DNA of 5,974 nucleotides from an uncultured Lysobacterales bacterium (GTDB lineage: Bacteria > Pseudomonadota > Gammaproteobacteria > Xanthomonadales > SZUA-36): assembly GCA_937995275.1 (NCBI GenBank), contig CALKKN010000376.1, positions 1 through 5,974 on the forward strand. Direction: 5' to 3'. A program made the translations under genes and the position numbers. Below are positions 1 through 5,974 of the stretch, piece by piece (positions within the stretch are counted from its first letter, which is position 1; each line of letters starts with the position of its first letter). The notes beneath the pieces were generated by a model that was not told the origin of the DNA, made no database searches, and was given only the letters and a program-made list of their open reading frames with translations.

Positions 1-805
1 AGCCCGAAATCGTGGTGTCACGGGTACCGATATAGGCCACGGCGTGGGCCACGCGTTCCACGTTGGCCTTGCGCGCCATCACGATGCCGCAGGGTATGGG
101 CGAAGCGAAGAATTTGTGCCCGGAAATGGCGATGCTGTCGGCCCCGTCCTCGAAATCCCAGGCCGGGCGCGGGTCGAGGAAGGCCGCATAGCCGCCGCAC
201 AGCGCCGCATCGCAATGAATGTACCGGTTCTCGATGGCCAGGTCGTCGAGGATGGATCGGATCCGGGCGATATCGTCGCGCGCCTCCTTCATGGTGGTGC
301 CGATGTTCGCGAAAATGATCGGCGGCGCGTCCCGGCGGATGCGCAGCGTTTCGGCCAGGTCCTCGTAATCCATCTCGCCATTGGGCTGCGCGCGGATCAT
401 GATGTGGCGCATGTTGAGGAAGTGGAGGTTCTTGCCCACGCTGTAATGGCTGTCCTGCGAGAAGTAGGCAATGCCGTTCGGCAGCAGTTCGCGCGCCAGG
501 TACAGCCCGTACAGGTTGCCCTCCGTGCTGCCGTTGGTCACGTAACCCCACCACTCGTTCTCCGGCGCCCGCGCCAGCCTGGCGAAGAACGCCACCACCT
601 CCTGCTCGAACTCGTGCGAATTCAGCAGGTAGGTCATGGGCATGAAGGGATCGCCCGCGTTGTTCAGGCTGAACGACAGGAAGGGGAACAGGTCGCTGTA
701 ATCGAAATCGAAGGCGACCGGAAAACCGATTTCCAGGGCGGCCGCCTCGCGGAGGCGCCCGAGGAATTCGTCCAATTGCAGCTGGTCGGTGCTCGGCAGC
801 AACAT
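1..805 (-). CDS. PLP-dependent histidine/serine decarboxylase family protein (partial, C-terminus missing)
   Basis: Group II PLP-dependent amino-acid decarboxylase, a cytoplasmic enzyme that removes the alpha-carboxyl group of an amino acid to give an amine and CO2. The 268 visible residues run close to bacterial histidine decarboxylases of about 380 residues, so roughly 110 C-terminal residues lie outside the window. Visible motifs are LLNSHEFEQEV (about 60-70), the cofactor-phosphate segment NGSTEGN (91-97), the ring-stacking His in SQDSHYSV (H120), IIFANIGTT (163-171), the pyridine-binding Asp in YIHCDAAL (D199) and the Schiff-base lysine in SGHKF (K231), followed by SPIPCGIV. The ATG at 805 is the first possible start, because an in-frame TGA sits three codons upstream (817-815), and the N-terminus lines up with the family. 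The Shine-Dalgarno is weak (GGAC-like). Histidine, serine or another amino acid could be the substrate; the C-terminal residues that help decide this are absent. Family assignment is firm, substrate is not. Confidence 0.9.
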   Translation of the reverse strand, partial: MLLPSTDQLQLDEFLGRLREAAALEIGFPVAFDFDYSDLFPFLSFSLNNAGDPFMPMTYLLNSHEFEQEVVAFFARLARAPENEWWGYVTNGSTEGNLYGLYLARELLPNGIAYFSQDSHYSVGKNLHFLNMRHIMIRAQPNGEMDYEDLAETLRIRRDAPPIIFANIGTTMKEARDDIARIRSILDDLAIENRYIHCDAALCGGYAAFLDPRPAWDFEDGADSIAISGHKFFASPIPCGIVMARKANVERVAHAVAYIGTRDTTISG

Positions 806-888
806 ATTCGTCCGTCACGCATATGCCAGGCCGCGCGGAACTGCGGGCCCGGTAACAAAATTGTGCCCAACTCCGGCAGAGCGCTCCA

Positions 889-900
889 TGACCATGGTCA
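889..900. promoter_or_regulatory. Perfect 12-bp palindrome, possible operator
   Basis: TGACCATGGTCA reads the same on both strands and lies in the divergent intergenic region, 84 nt upstream of the decarboxylase start and 126 nt upstream of the DUF456 start. A dyad of this size suits a dimeric helix-turn-helix regulator. A TTGACC hexamer on the minus strand (901-896) overlaps it and could be a -35 element for the decarboxylase, but no matching -10 box lies 16-18 nt downstream. A chance palindrome remains possible. Confidence 0.25.
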
Positions 901-985
901 ATGGGCGGCCGCGGGCCCGGGCCGGGCGTCATGGGCCTGCAGCCGGGGCCTGACCCCCGCTCGGCCAGCCGGTTCGCCGTTGGGC

Positions 986-991
986 TATCAT
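986..991 (+). promoter_or_regulatory. Possible -10 box for the DUF456 gene
   Basis: TATCAT matches the sigma-70 -10 consensus TATAAT at five of six positions. It lies 35 nt before the GTG start, which would give a 5' leader of roughly 25-30 nt. There is no recognisable -35 hexamer 16-18 nt upstream and no TGn extension, so this is a weak prediction. Confidence 0.25.
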
Positions 992-1026
992 ACGGCCAGC
1001 ATCCTTTTCGAGGGCGGCAGGCTTCC

Positions 1027-1533
1027 GTGGATTGGACGATACTGTGGTGGTTGTTGGCGGCTCTGACCGTCATTGCGGGCCTTGCGGGCACCGTCGTGCC
1101 GGCGCTGCCCGGCGTTCCACTGGTTTTCGCCGGCCTCTTCATCGGCGCCTGGATCGATAATTTCGAAATCGTGGGCTGGGGTACGATCGGTATTCTCGCC
1201 GTGCTGGCCGCAATCGCCTGGATCGTCGATTTTGTGGCCGGCGCGCTGGGGGCCCGCTACATGGGCGCCAGCGCGCGCTCCTTCTGGGGAGCCACCATCG
1301 GTGCGATCGTGGGCCTGTTTTTCGGCATCCCGGGCCTGCTGCTGGGGCCCTTCCTGGGTGCCGTAATCGGCGAGCTCAGCGGCGGCCGCGACCTGGTCCG
1401 GTCGGGCCGCGCCGGCGTCGGCGCCTGGCTGGGCATCGTCGTCGCCACCGCCGTCAAGCTGGCCATCGCGTTTCTGATGATCGGGCTGTTCCTGTTCCGT
1501 CTGGGGCTCGACCAGATCGGCGCCGCCGCGTAA
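1027..1533 (+). CDS. DUF456 domain-containing inner-membrane protein
   Basis: Small integral membrane protein of 168 residues that fits the DUF456 family; its molecular function is unknown. It is almost wholly hydrophobic, with likely membrane segments near residues 4-24, 26-44, 50-75, 86-115 (glycine-rich, possibly a hairpin) and 128-158. Family-like signatures are GTVVPALPGVPLVFAGL (21-37) and the Gly/Pro-rich stretch covering IPGLLLGPFLGAVIGEL (101-117). The start is the GTG at 1027: DUF456 proteins typically begin with a short MDW-like N-terminus running straight into the first helix, and here the residues are (V/M)DWTILWWLL. An in-frame ATG at 901 would add 42 Gly/Pro/Arg-rich residues that do not look like this family. 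Possible ribosome-binding sites are GAGGG at 1010-1014 (12-nt spacing) or GGCAGG at 1016-1021 (5-nt spacing); neither is ideal. It ends with TAA, tail to tail with the ThDP-enzyme gene. Confidence 0.85.
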   Translation: MDWTILWWLLAALTVIAGLAGTVVPALPGVPLVFAGLFIGAWIDNFEIVGWGTIGILAVLAAIAWIVDFVAGALGARYMGASARSFWGATIGAIVGLFFGIPGLLLGPFLGAVIGELSGGRDLVRSGRAGVGAWLGIVVATAVKLAIAFLMIGLFLFRLGLDQIGAAA

Positions 1534-1539
1534 GGCGCC
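1519..1539. other. Short inverted repeat at convergent gene ends (weak terminator candidate)
   Basis: Two copies of the self-complementary hexamer GGCGCC, at 1519-1524 and 1534-1539, could pair as a 6-bp stem with a 9-nt loop spanning the TAA stop of the DUF456 gene. No T-run follows on either strand, so it does not resemble a standard intrinsic terminator. It is the only hairpin I can see at the convergent junction, where only 23 nt separate the two stop codons. Confidence 0.15.
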
Positions 1540-1556
1540 TTCCACCGGGATTCAGG

Positions 1557-3296
1557 CTACCCCTTGGGCTTTCTGACCTTGCGCCACAGCGCCCGGCTGA
1601 CGATGCGCAACTTGTTGCGGGTGTCCAGGCGCTGAACATTGGTCTTGACCGTGCCCCGCGTGAACTGGGTCGGCTTGCTGTAGTCGATATGCACGTCGAC
1701 GATGACCGGGCGGGACTGGCCGGCGGCCTCCAGCGCCCGATCGATGCCTGCATTGATGCCGTCGTTGTTTTCAATCGCCACGAACTCGCAGCCGGTCGCA
1801 GCCGCCAGAGCCCGGTAATCCAGCGCGCCGAGCGTCGTGCAGGTCTTGCGCTGGTAGGGCATCTGCTGCGCCTGCGCTATCTGTGACAACTCGCCGTCGT
1901 TGAACACGAACCAGGCCACGCCCAGTTCCGCCCGGGCCGCCGTCACGGTTTCCATGCCGGTCATCAGGAACGCGCCGTCGCCGACGATTCCCACGACCTG
2001 GCGTTCCGGCTGCGCGAGCTTGGCGCCGATGCAGCCCGGCACGCAGTAGCCCATACAATTGAAGTCGGTCGGCGACAGATAGCTGCCGCCCCGGTAGATG
2101 GGCATCAGCTCAGCCGTCAGAAACGTGTGATTGCCGTCGTCGGCGACCACGATTGCGTCGCCGTCCAGGCGGGAACGCAACGCGGCGAAAAAATGCCCGG
2201 GGTTGACCCGCCCGCCGGAATCGTGCTTCAGCCACTCCTCGATCCACGCCGCCTTGTCGCGCGCGATTGCGGCCTGCAGGGTCCCGGCGTCGCGTGCCGG
2301 CGTCGTGGCCAGCAGGGCCTCCGCCAGCGCCGGCACGGCGTCCCGGGCGTCCGCAGGGATGGGCACCGCGGTCGGGTGGTTCCGGCCGATGGCGCCGGGG
2401 TTGATATCGATATGTACCAGGTTGGCGGGCGGCACGGCACCATAGCTGCCCGTGCAGATCTCGGCAAACCGTGTCCCTACCGCCAGCATGGCGTCGCAAT
2501 CCCGGAAGGCCTTCCGGGCTGCCGGCACGGCCGAGGGCCCGAAGCCCATGCCGGTATGCAGCGGATGATCGGCCGGAAACGCCTCGAGACCCTGCAGCGT
2601 GGTCGCCACCGGCGCGCCGAGGTGTTCGGCGATGCGGCTGATGTCGGCGGTCACCTGGCGGGCGCCCCAGCCGACGAAGATGCCCGGTCGCGACGCGGCG
2701 GCCAGCAGCTCGGCGGCAGCGGTCACGGCAGCTGCGTCGAGCTCCGGCCTGGGCACCGAGGCCTCGAACGGGGGCAGTTGGCCCACTTCGCCGGTCAGCA
2801 ACTGCAGGTTGGCGGGCAATTCGATGTAAACGGGGCCGGGTTCGCCCTCGATTGCAGTGCGGTAGGCGCGGTAGACGGTGTCAACGACCTCGTCGTAACT
2901 CTCGATCCGGTAGGTCGCCTTGGTCAGGGGCCGCATCAGCGCCTGCTGGTCGACGTCGTGCAGCTGAAACCCCTGCTGCATGTCCGTGCGAACGCCGCCG
3001 GAAATGACCAGCATGGGGATACCGTCCAGGAAGGCTTCGCCGATGCCGCTCATCGCGTGGGTCAGCCCGGCGGCCGGCACCACGGCCAGGACGCCTATCC
3101 GGTCGGAACTGCGGCTGACGGCGTCCGCCATGAACGCGGCGCCGCCCTCGTGCGTCACCAGGATCGGCTCGATGCTGTCGGATGCCTGCAGCTCATCGTA
3201 CAGTTCGATGTTGTGCACGCCAGGGATACCGAACGTGAAGCGTACCCCGATCTGTTCCAGTGCGTGGCGAACCAGCCACGCGGCCGTTCTTTTCAT
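1557..3296 (-). CDS. Thiamine diphosphate-dependent enzyme, acetolactate synthase-like
   Basis: Predicted cytoplasmic ThDP-dependent enzyme of 579 residues, normal for the acetolactate synthase/benzoylformate decarboxylase superfamily. Such enzymes decarboxylate 2-oxo acids or join them to a second carbonyl compound. The three expected domains are visible: N-terminal PYR domain (about 1-170) with catalytic Glu in VTHEGGAAFMADAV (E50) and GIGEAFLDGIPMLVISG (84-100); central domain (about 190-330) with GTRFAE and LVHIDINP; and C-terminal PP domain (about 365-545) with the Mg-ThDP motif GDG (439-441), 24 residues, then N466-D467 in FNDGELSQIAQAQQ. The last 20 residues are strongly basic. Just before the PP motif is a C-x3-C-x3-C cluster (C414, C418, C422), where acetolactate synthases usually carry Gly and Ala. 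Start: ATG 3296, with GAGAGG (3308-3303) 6 nt upstream; that site overlaps the TGA of the amidohydrolase gene, suggesting translational coupling. An upstream in-frame extension to 3599 only re-reads the amidohydrolase gene. Substrate unknown; no regulatory subunit gene is adjacent. Confidence 0.9.
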   Translation of the reverse strand: MKRTAAWLVRHALEQIGVRFTFGIPGVHNIELYDELQASDSIEPILVTHEGGAAFMADAVSRSSDRIGVLAVVPAAGLTHAMSGIGEAFLDGIPMLVISGGVRTDMQQGFQLHDVDQQALMRPLTKATYRIESYDEVVDTVYRAYRTAIEGEPGPVYIELPANLQLLTGEVGQLPPFEASVPRPELDAAAVTAAAELLAAASRPGIFVGWGARQVTADISRIAEHLGAPVATTLQGLEAFPADHPLHTGMGFGPSAVPAARKAFRDCDAMLAVGTRFAEICTGSYGAVPPANLVHIDINPGAIGRNHPTAVPIPADARDAVPALAEALLATTPARDAGTLQAAIARDKAAWIEEWLKHDSGGRVNPGHFFAALRSRLDGDAIVVADDGNHTFLTAELMPIYRGGSYLSPTDFNCMGYCVPGCIGAKLAQPERQVVGIVGDGAFLMTGMETVTAARAELGVAWFVFNDGELSQIAQAQQMPYQRKTCTTLGALDYRALAAATGCEFVAIENNDGINAGIDRALEAAGQSRPVIVDVHIDYSKPTQFTRGTVKTNVQRLDTRNKLRIVSRALWRKVRKPKG

Positions 3297-3302
3297 GGTC
3301 TG

Positions 3303-3308
3303 CCTCTC
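3303..3308 (-). promoter_or_regulatory. Ribosome-binding site overlapping upstream stop codon
   Basis: Reading the minus strand, CTGAGAGGCAGACC leads into the ATG at 3296. GAGAGG is a good Shine-Dalgarno with 6-nt spacing, and its first two bases are the last two of the TGA that ends the amidohydrolase. This fixes the ThDP-enzyme start and argues for coupled translation within one mRNA. Confidence 0.7.
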
Positions 3309-5382
3309 AGCGGGTGAACGGCCGGATGCCGACCGCTTCGTAAAGCTGTGCCGTATCGTACCAGCGATCGCCCTTGAACACCGCGACCGGCAGGCGCACC
3401 GCGCTGATGTCCTCCAGGGGGTTCGCAGCCAGCAGCACAAATTCGGCGCGCTTGCCGGCCTCGATCGTCCCGGCCTCCCCTGCTGACCCGGCCACGCGGG
3501 CGGCGCCGATCGTGGCGATCCGCAGCACATCCGCGGGGCCGATTCCCGCCTGCTGGTACAGCTCGAGTTCCCGGTGCAGCGTGAAGCCTGCGAACGCATC
3601 GGTACCCGCTACCAGCGGCACGCCCGCACGGTGAAGCCGGGCGATCATATCCAGCAGTGCGTCCGCCGAGCGGGCATAGGTGGCAGCATTGCCGTCGTCG
3701 ATGTCCATCTCGCCGCCCAGCAGGCGGCGACGGACGGCCGGCGGCATGTGCTCGGCGATCATGGCGTAGGAGGGGTCGAGTTCACCGGAACGGTGGCGGA
3801 ACATGCTGTCGAATATCGTCACCGTCGGGTCGATCACGACGCCCCGGTCGCGGAGCAGCAAGATGAAATCCGTGACCGCCACGCTGTCGAGGCCGAGGTC
3901 TCCGGCCCGTTCGGCGACCAGGGAGAAACGCAGGGGCGTGCGCGTGTCGTCCTCGGGCCCGGCCAGGAAATTCAGGAACAGCATATTAATGTGCTGGATC
4001 TCGTCAAATCCGTCCAGCACCGCCTGGCGGGCCGTCATGTAGGACGGAATGTGGCCGGACAGCCGCATCCCCCGGGCGTGGACCTCGGCGGCGATCGGCT
4101 TGACCCAGGCAGGGTCGATGGAGGAATAGATCTTGATCTGCGGATAGCCCGCCTCGGCGTACTCGCGGACCATCGACAGCGCCTGCTCGAGGTCGTCGGC
4201 CAGACGGCCGGTCGGCGCCGAATACGGGCTCCGCGCGTCGATGAAGCCGGCCGCGACCGAATGCGGGCCGATGACCTCGCCGCTGTCGAACGCGGCTCTG
4301 ATTTCCTGCAGCCGCTCCGGATCGTTGGCGAGGTCCCGGACAGCGGTGACGCCAGCGGCGATCTGCAGCAGGCCGTCGGCCAGGGACAGGTGCGTGTGCA
4401 TGTCCCACAGGCCCGGCATCAGGATCATCCCCTGGCCGTCGATGATTCGCGGCTGCAGGTCTCCGTAGACCGGCGGATCGACACCCCTGTCATTCACGAC
4501 CCGCAGGATGCGGCCATCGGCCACCGCCACCGCCTTGCCGTGTTCCAGCCTGCCGCCCTCGACGTCCAGCACGGAGACGTTGCGAACGACCCAGTTGGCC
4601 GGCAACTCCCGGGTCAGGTCCCGGGCGAGCGCCTGGTGATACGCCTTTTCCGCGCGGTCCTGCATCTCCTGCAGGGGCTCGAGGGCCGCTCCCCAACCCT
4701 GCCGCGCCAGGCCCATCCAGCCATACGTCAGCGCGAACAGTTCACGTTCGTCGTCCAGCCAGAGGTATTGTGGGGTCAGGTCCAGGCCGCCGATCGCGTA
4801 CAGCGTCGCCCGCCGGGTCTGCTCCCCGAGGCTGACCTCGTGCTCCGCCACCTGCCGGATGGAGGCGGCGCCCGCCGGCAGCAGCGGCAGTCGCTGCCCC
4901 TCCGCCCGCAGCAACGCGCGGGCGAGCACGGCCAGTTGCTCCGGCGTGCCGTCGTTGCCCGAGTAGAAGCCCCCGGCCGGCGCCTCGCCCTGCTCCAGCG
5001 TGCTTTCCCATCGGGCCCGGCCGTCCTCCACCCGGAAGGACTCCGCCGCGGACGCGCCCATGTAGGAGTGGCCGTTCACCCGCAACTCCAGCAAGGTGCC
5101 GTCGGGCGCCACCCGCAGTTCCTCGTGCAGCTTGGGTCCGCGCCCGCGGTCGTTGAACTCGAAATCCGCGACCCGTGCGCCATCGGGCCGGACCTGCAGG
5201 ACCTGCGACCCCGAAACCTCGCCCGCGGTCAGCCAGTCGTAATGAACGGTGCGCGGCTCCTGCGCCAGCGCCGGTAGCGACAGCGCCCAGCAGAGGCCCA
5301 GGCCTGCGACTCGAGCGCCGCGTGCGAGGAGCCGCAGGCGAAAGAAAGGAAGCGAGACTCCTTTAGGTGGATCGAGTGGCAT
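3307..5382 (-). CDS. Secreted metal-dependent amidohydrolase family protein with extra N-terminal domain
   Basis: Predicted exported hydrolase of 691 residues. The N-terminus looks like a Sec signal peptide: basic RLRLLARGAR (15-24), hydrophobic core to about 38, and a probable signal peptidase I site at ALA-QE (after A40). Residues about 42-260 form an additional, beta-rich domain (for example FEFNDRGRGPKL, 74-85) that I cannot name. The amidohydrolase part begins near 263 with a small beta-sandwich, then the TIM barrel: HxH in GLWDMHTHLS (H329, H331), K417 in IKIYSS, H444 in LSGHIPS, H464 in EIQHINM, and the catalytic Asp in VAGTDAF (D595). The C-terminus returns to the sandwich (AGKRAEFVLLAANPLEDI, 642-659). 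All expected metal ligands are present, so it should be active, probably on a C-N bond of a cyclic amide, peptide-like or related substrate; the substrate cannot be read from sequence. Start: ATG 5382 with AAGGAG 6 nt upstream. It lies 25 nt after thrC and 10 nt before the ThDP-enzyme gene. Confidence 0.9.
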   Translation of the reverse strand: MPLDPPKGVSLPFFRLRLLARGARVAGLGLCWALSLPALAQEPRTVHYDWLTAGEVSGSQVLQVRPDGARVADFEFNDRGRGPKLHEELRVAPDGTLLELRVNGHSYMGASAAESFRVEDGRARWESTLEQGEAPAGGFYSGNDGTPEQLAVLARALLRAEGQRLPLLPAGAASIRQVAEHEVSLGEQTRRATLYAIGGLDLTPQYLWLDDERELFALTYGWMGLARQGWGAALEPLQEMQDRAEKAYHQALARDLTRELPANWVVRNVSVLDVEGGRLEHGKAVAVADGRILRVVNDRGVDPPVYGDLQPRIIDGQGMILMPGLWDMHTHLSLADGLLQIAAGVTAVRDLANDPERLQEIRAAFDSGEVIGPHSVAAGFIDARSPYSAPTGRLADDLEQALSMVREYAEAGYPQIKIYSSIDPAWVKPIAAEVHARGMRLSGHIPSYMTARQAVLDGFDEIQHINMLFLNFLAGPEDDTRTPLRFSLVAERAGDLGLDSVAVTDFILLLRDRGVVIDPTVTIFDSMFRHRSGELDPSYAMIAEHMPPAVRRRLLGGEMDIDDGNAATYARSADALLDMIARLHRAGVPLVAGTDAFAGFTLHRELELYQQAGIGPADVLRIATIGAARVAGSAGEAGTIEAGKRAEFVLLAANPLEDISAVRLPVAVFKGDRWYDTAQLYEAVGIRPFTR

Positions 5383-5388
5383 TGCCTG

Positions 5389-5394
5389 CTCCTT
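5389..5394 (-). promoter_or_regulatory. Strong ribosome-binding site of the amidohydrolase gene
   Basis: AAGGAG on the minus strand, six nucleotides before the ATG at 5382. It lies in the 25-nt gap after the thrC stop. It supports this start, which also places the signal peptide correctly. No promoter or terminator fits in that short gap. Confidence 0.75.
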
Positions 5395-5407
5395 GTGTAC
5401 CCCGGGC

Positions 5408-5974
5408 TCAGGCCAGTGACGTGAGCTCCTGTCTCAGGGCCGGAAAACCTCCCTCAATGGTGTTGGATAGTACCGCCTTGTCCCTGACGGCCGCCAGTTC
5501 GGGGGGCAGCGGCACCTCGATTCCCAGGGCATCCTCGATGACTTCGAGGAACTTGGCCGGGTGGGCCGTGCACAGGAACACGCCTTCCTCGCCGGCCGCC
5601 AGCGAACGGTCCAGCGCCGCCCAGGCCAGCGCGCTGTGCGGATCGGCCAGGTAGCCCAGCCTCTGCAGGGCGCGCATGGCGGCCCGCGTCTCGTCGTCGT
5701 CCAGCGCGAACGAGGACACCAGCGTCGCCAGCGGCAGGCGGTGGCGCTCGCCCAGTTCCAGCACGCGCGGGAAATTGTTCGGCAGCGAGATGTCCATCGC
5801 GTTGGTGATGGTCTCGACGGTCGGATGGGGATCCCAGCGGCCGGAGGCGAGGAAGCGCGGCACGGTGTCGTTGACGTTGGTCGCGGCGATAATGCGCTTG
5901 TAGGGCAGGCCGATCCGGCGCGCGATCAGGCCCGCCGTCACGTTGCCGAAGTTCCCGCTGGGCACGCTCACCAC
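5408..5974 (-). CDS. thrC: Threonine synthase, C-terminal part (5' end outside window)
   Basis: Threonine synthase converts O-phospho-L-homoserine and water to L-threonine and phosphate, the last step of threonine biosynthesis; it is a cytoplasmic PLP enzyme. The 188 visible C-terminal residues carry typical ThrC sequence: the PLP-phosphate loop VPSGNFGN (4-11 of the visible part), AATNVNDTVPRFL (30-42), NAMDISLPNNFPRVLEL (58-74), and TAHPAKF (136-142) near the C-terminus. Family length is roughly 430 residues, so about 240 N-terminal residues, including the PLP-binding lysine, lie beyond the right edge. The GTG at the very edge is an internal valine, not a start. The gene ends in TGA at 5410-5408. 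The 25-nt gap to the amidohydrolase suggests co-transcription. No break or frameshift is seen. Confidence 0.95.
   Translation of the reverse strand: MVSVPSGNFGNVTAGLIARRIGLPYKRIIAATNVNDTVPRFLASGRWDPHPTVETITNAMDISLPNNFPRVLELGERHRLPLATLVSSFALDDDETRAAMRALQRLGYLADPHSALAWAALDRSLAAGEEGVFLCTAHPAKFLEVIEDALGIEVPLPPELAAVRDKAVLSNTIEGGFPALRQELTSLA

Larger units (their letters stand above)
806..1026. promoter_or_regulatory. Divergent intergenic region between decarboxylase and DUF456 gene
   Basis: These 221 nt separate two divergently oriented starts and should hold both promoters. Seen directly: an AT-rich patch at about 852-865 in otherwise very GC-rich DNA, a perfect palindrome at 889-900, a run of G/C at about 903-930 rich in GGCC and CCCGGG, and a TATCAT hexamer at 986-991. 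No convincing small ORF occurs on either strand, and no sigma-70 pair with a good -35 and proper spacing is visible for either gene. Confidence 0.5.

Noticed and set aside
901..1026. Longer N-terminus for the DUF456 protein, starting at ATG 901
   Set aside because: The 42 added residues are Gly/Pro/Arg-rich and precede what is normally the first residue of the family. They would also cover the possible -10 box.
44..1066. Plus-strand open frame of 340 codons opposite the decarboxylase
   Set aside because: Antisense to a clear enzyme gene, with no recognisable domain and a start without a ribosome-binding site.
18..1142. Minus-strand open frame of 374 codons spanning the decarboxylase, the intergenic region and part of the DUF456 gene
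   Set aside because: It is out of frame with the decarboxylase, whose own frame (2-805) shows every family motif. The product is Pro/Arg/Gly-rich and crosses two genes.
1534..1556. Bidirectional intrinsic terminator at the convergent junction
   Set aside because: The gap is 23 nt with no T-run on either strand and only a 6-bp GC stem that reaches into the coding sequence. It is listed only as a weak inverted repeat.
2127..3317. Long plus-strand open frame (396 codons) opposite the ThDP-enzyme gene
   Set aside because: It lies almost wholly antisense to a gene with clear family motifs. Its translation is rich in Gly, Arg, His and Val with no recognisable domain. Long antisense frames are expected in GC-rich DNA because stop codons are rare.
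3297..3599. N-terminal extension of the ThDP enzyme to 3599
   Set aside because: This only reads the 3' end of the amidohydrolase gene in another frame. The ATG at 3296 has a good Shine-Dalgarno and fits the family N-terminus.
3574..5277. Plus-strand open frame of 567 codons opposite the amidohydrolase gene
   Set aside because: The minus-strand gene has a signal peptide, a full set of metal ligands and a strong ribosome-binding site. The antisense product has low-complexity Arg/Gln/Val/His composition and no motif, so it is a shadow of the amidohydrolase.

Overview
This is a GC-rich stretch of bacterial chromosome, coding on both strands. The look is proteobacterial and probably gammaproteobacterial. 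That rests on strong G/C bias at third codon positions, a proteobacterial-type threonine synthase, a group II (PLP) histidine/serine decarboxylase-like enzyme close to gammaproteobacterial histidine decarboxylases, and a DUF456 membrane protein. The genus cannot be named from this window. I see no tRNA, rRNA, CRISPR array, insertion sequence or phage gene.

Layout from left to right. (1) 1-805, minus strand: most of a PLP-dependent decarboxylase of the histidine/serine decarboxylase family, with its C-terminus cut off by the window edge. (2) 806-1026: a divergent intergenic region with a perfect 12-bp palindrome, an AT-rich patch and a possible -10 box. (3) 1027-1533, plus strand: a small DUF456 inner-membrane protein starting at GTG. 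(4) 1534-1556: a 23-nt convergent junction. (5) 1557-5974, minus strand: three tightly packed genes, transcribed in the order threonine synthase (thrC, 5' end outside the window), a large exported metal-dependent amidohydrolase, and a ThDP-dependent acetolactate-synthase-like enzyme. The gaps are 25 nt and 10 nt, and the second Shine-Dalgarno overlaps the preceding stop codon, so the three are very probably one transcription unit.

How the genes fit together. ThrC makes threonine in the cytoplasm. The amidohydrolase carries a signal peptide and should act outside the cytoplasm. The ThDP enzyme is cytoplasmic and should decarboxylate or ligate a 2-oxo acid. A common pathway is not obvious. The amidohydrolase/ThDP pair is the least explained part of the window and the best place to look for undescribed biochemistry. 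No clearly novel defence, mobile or RNA-based system is visible.
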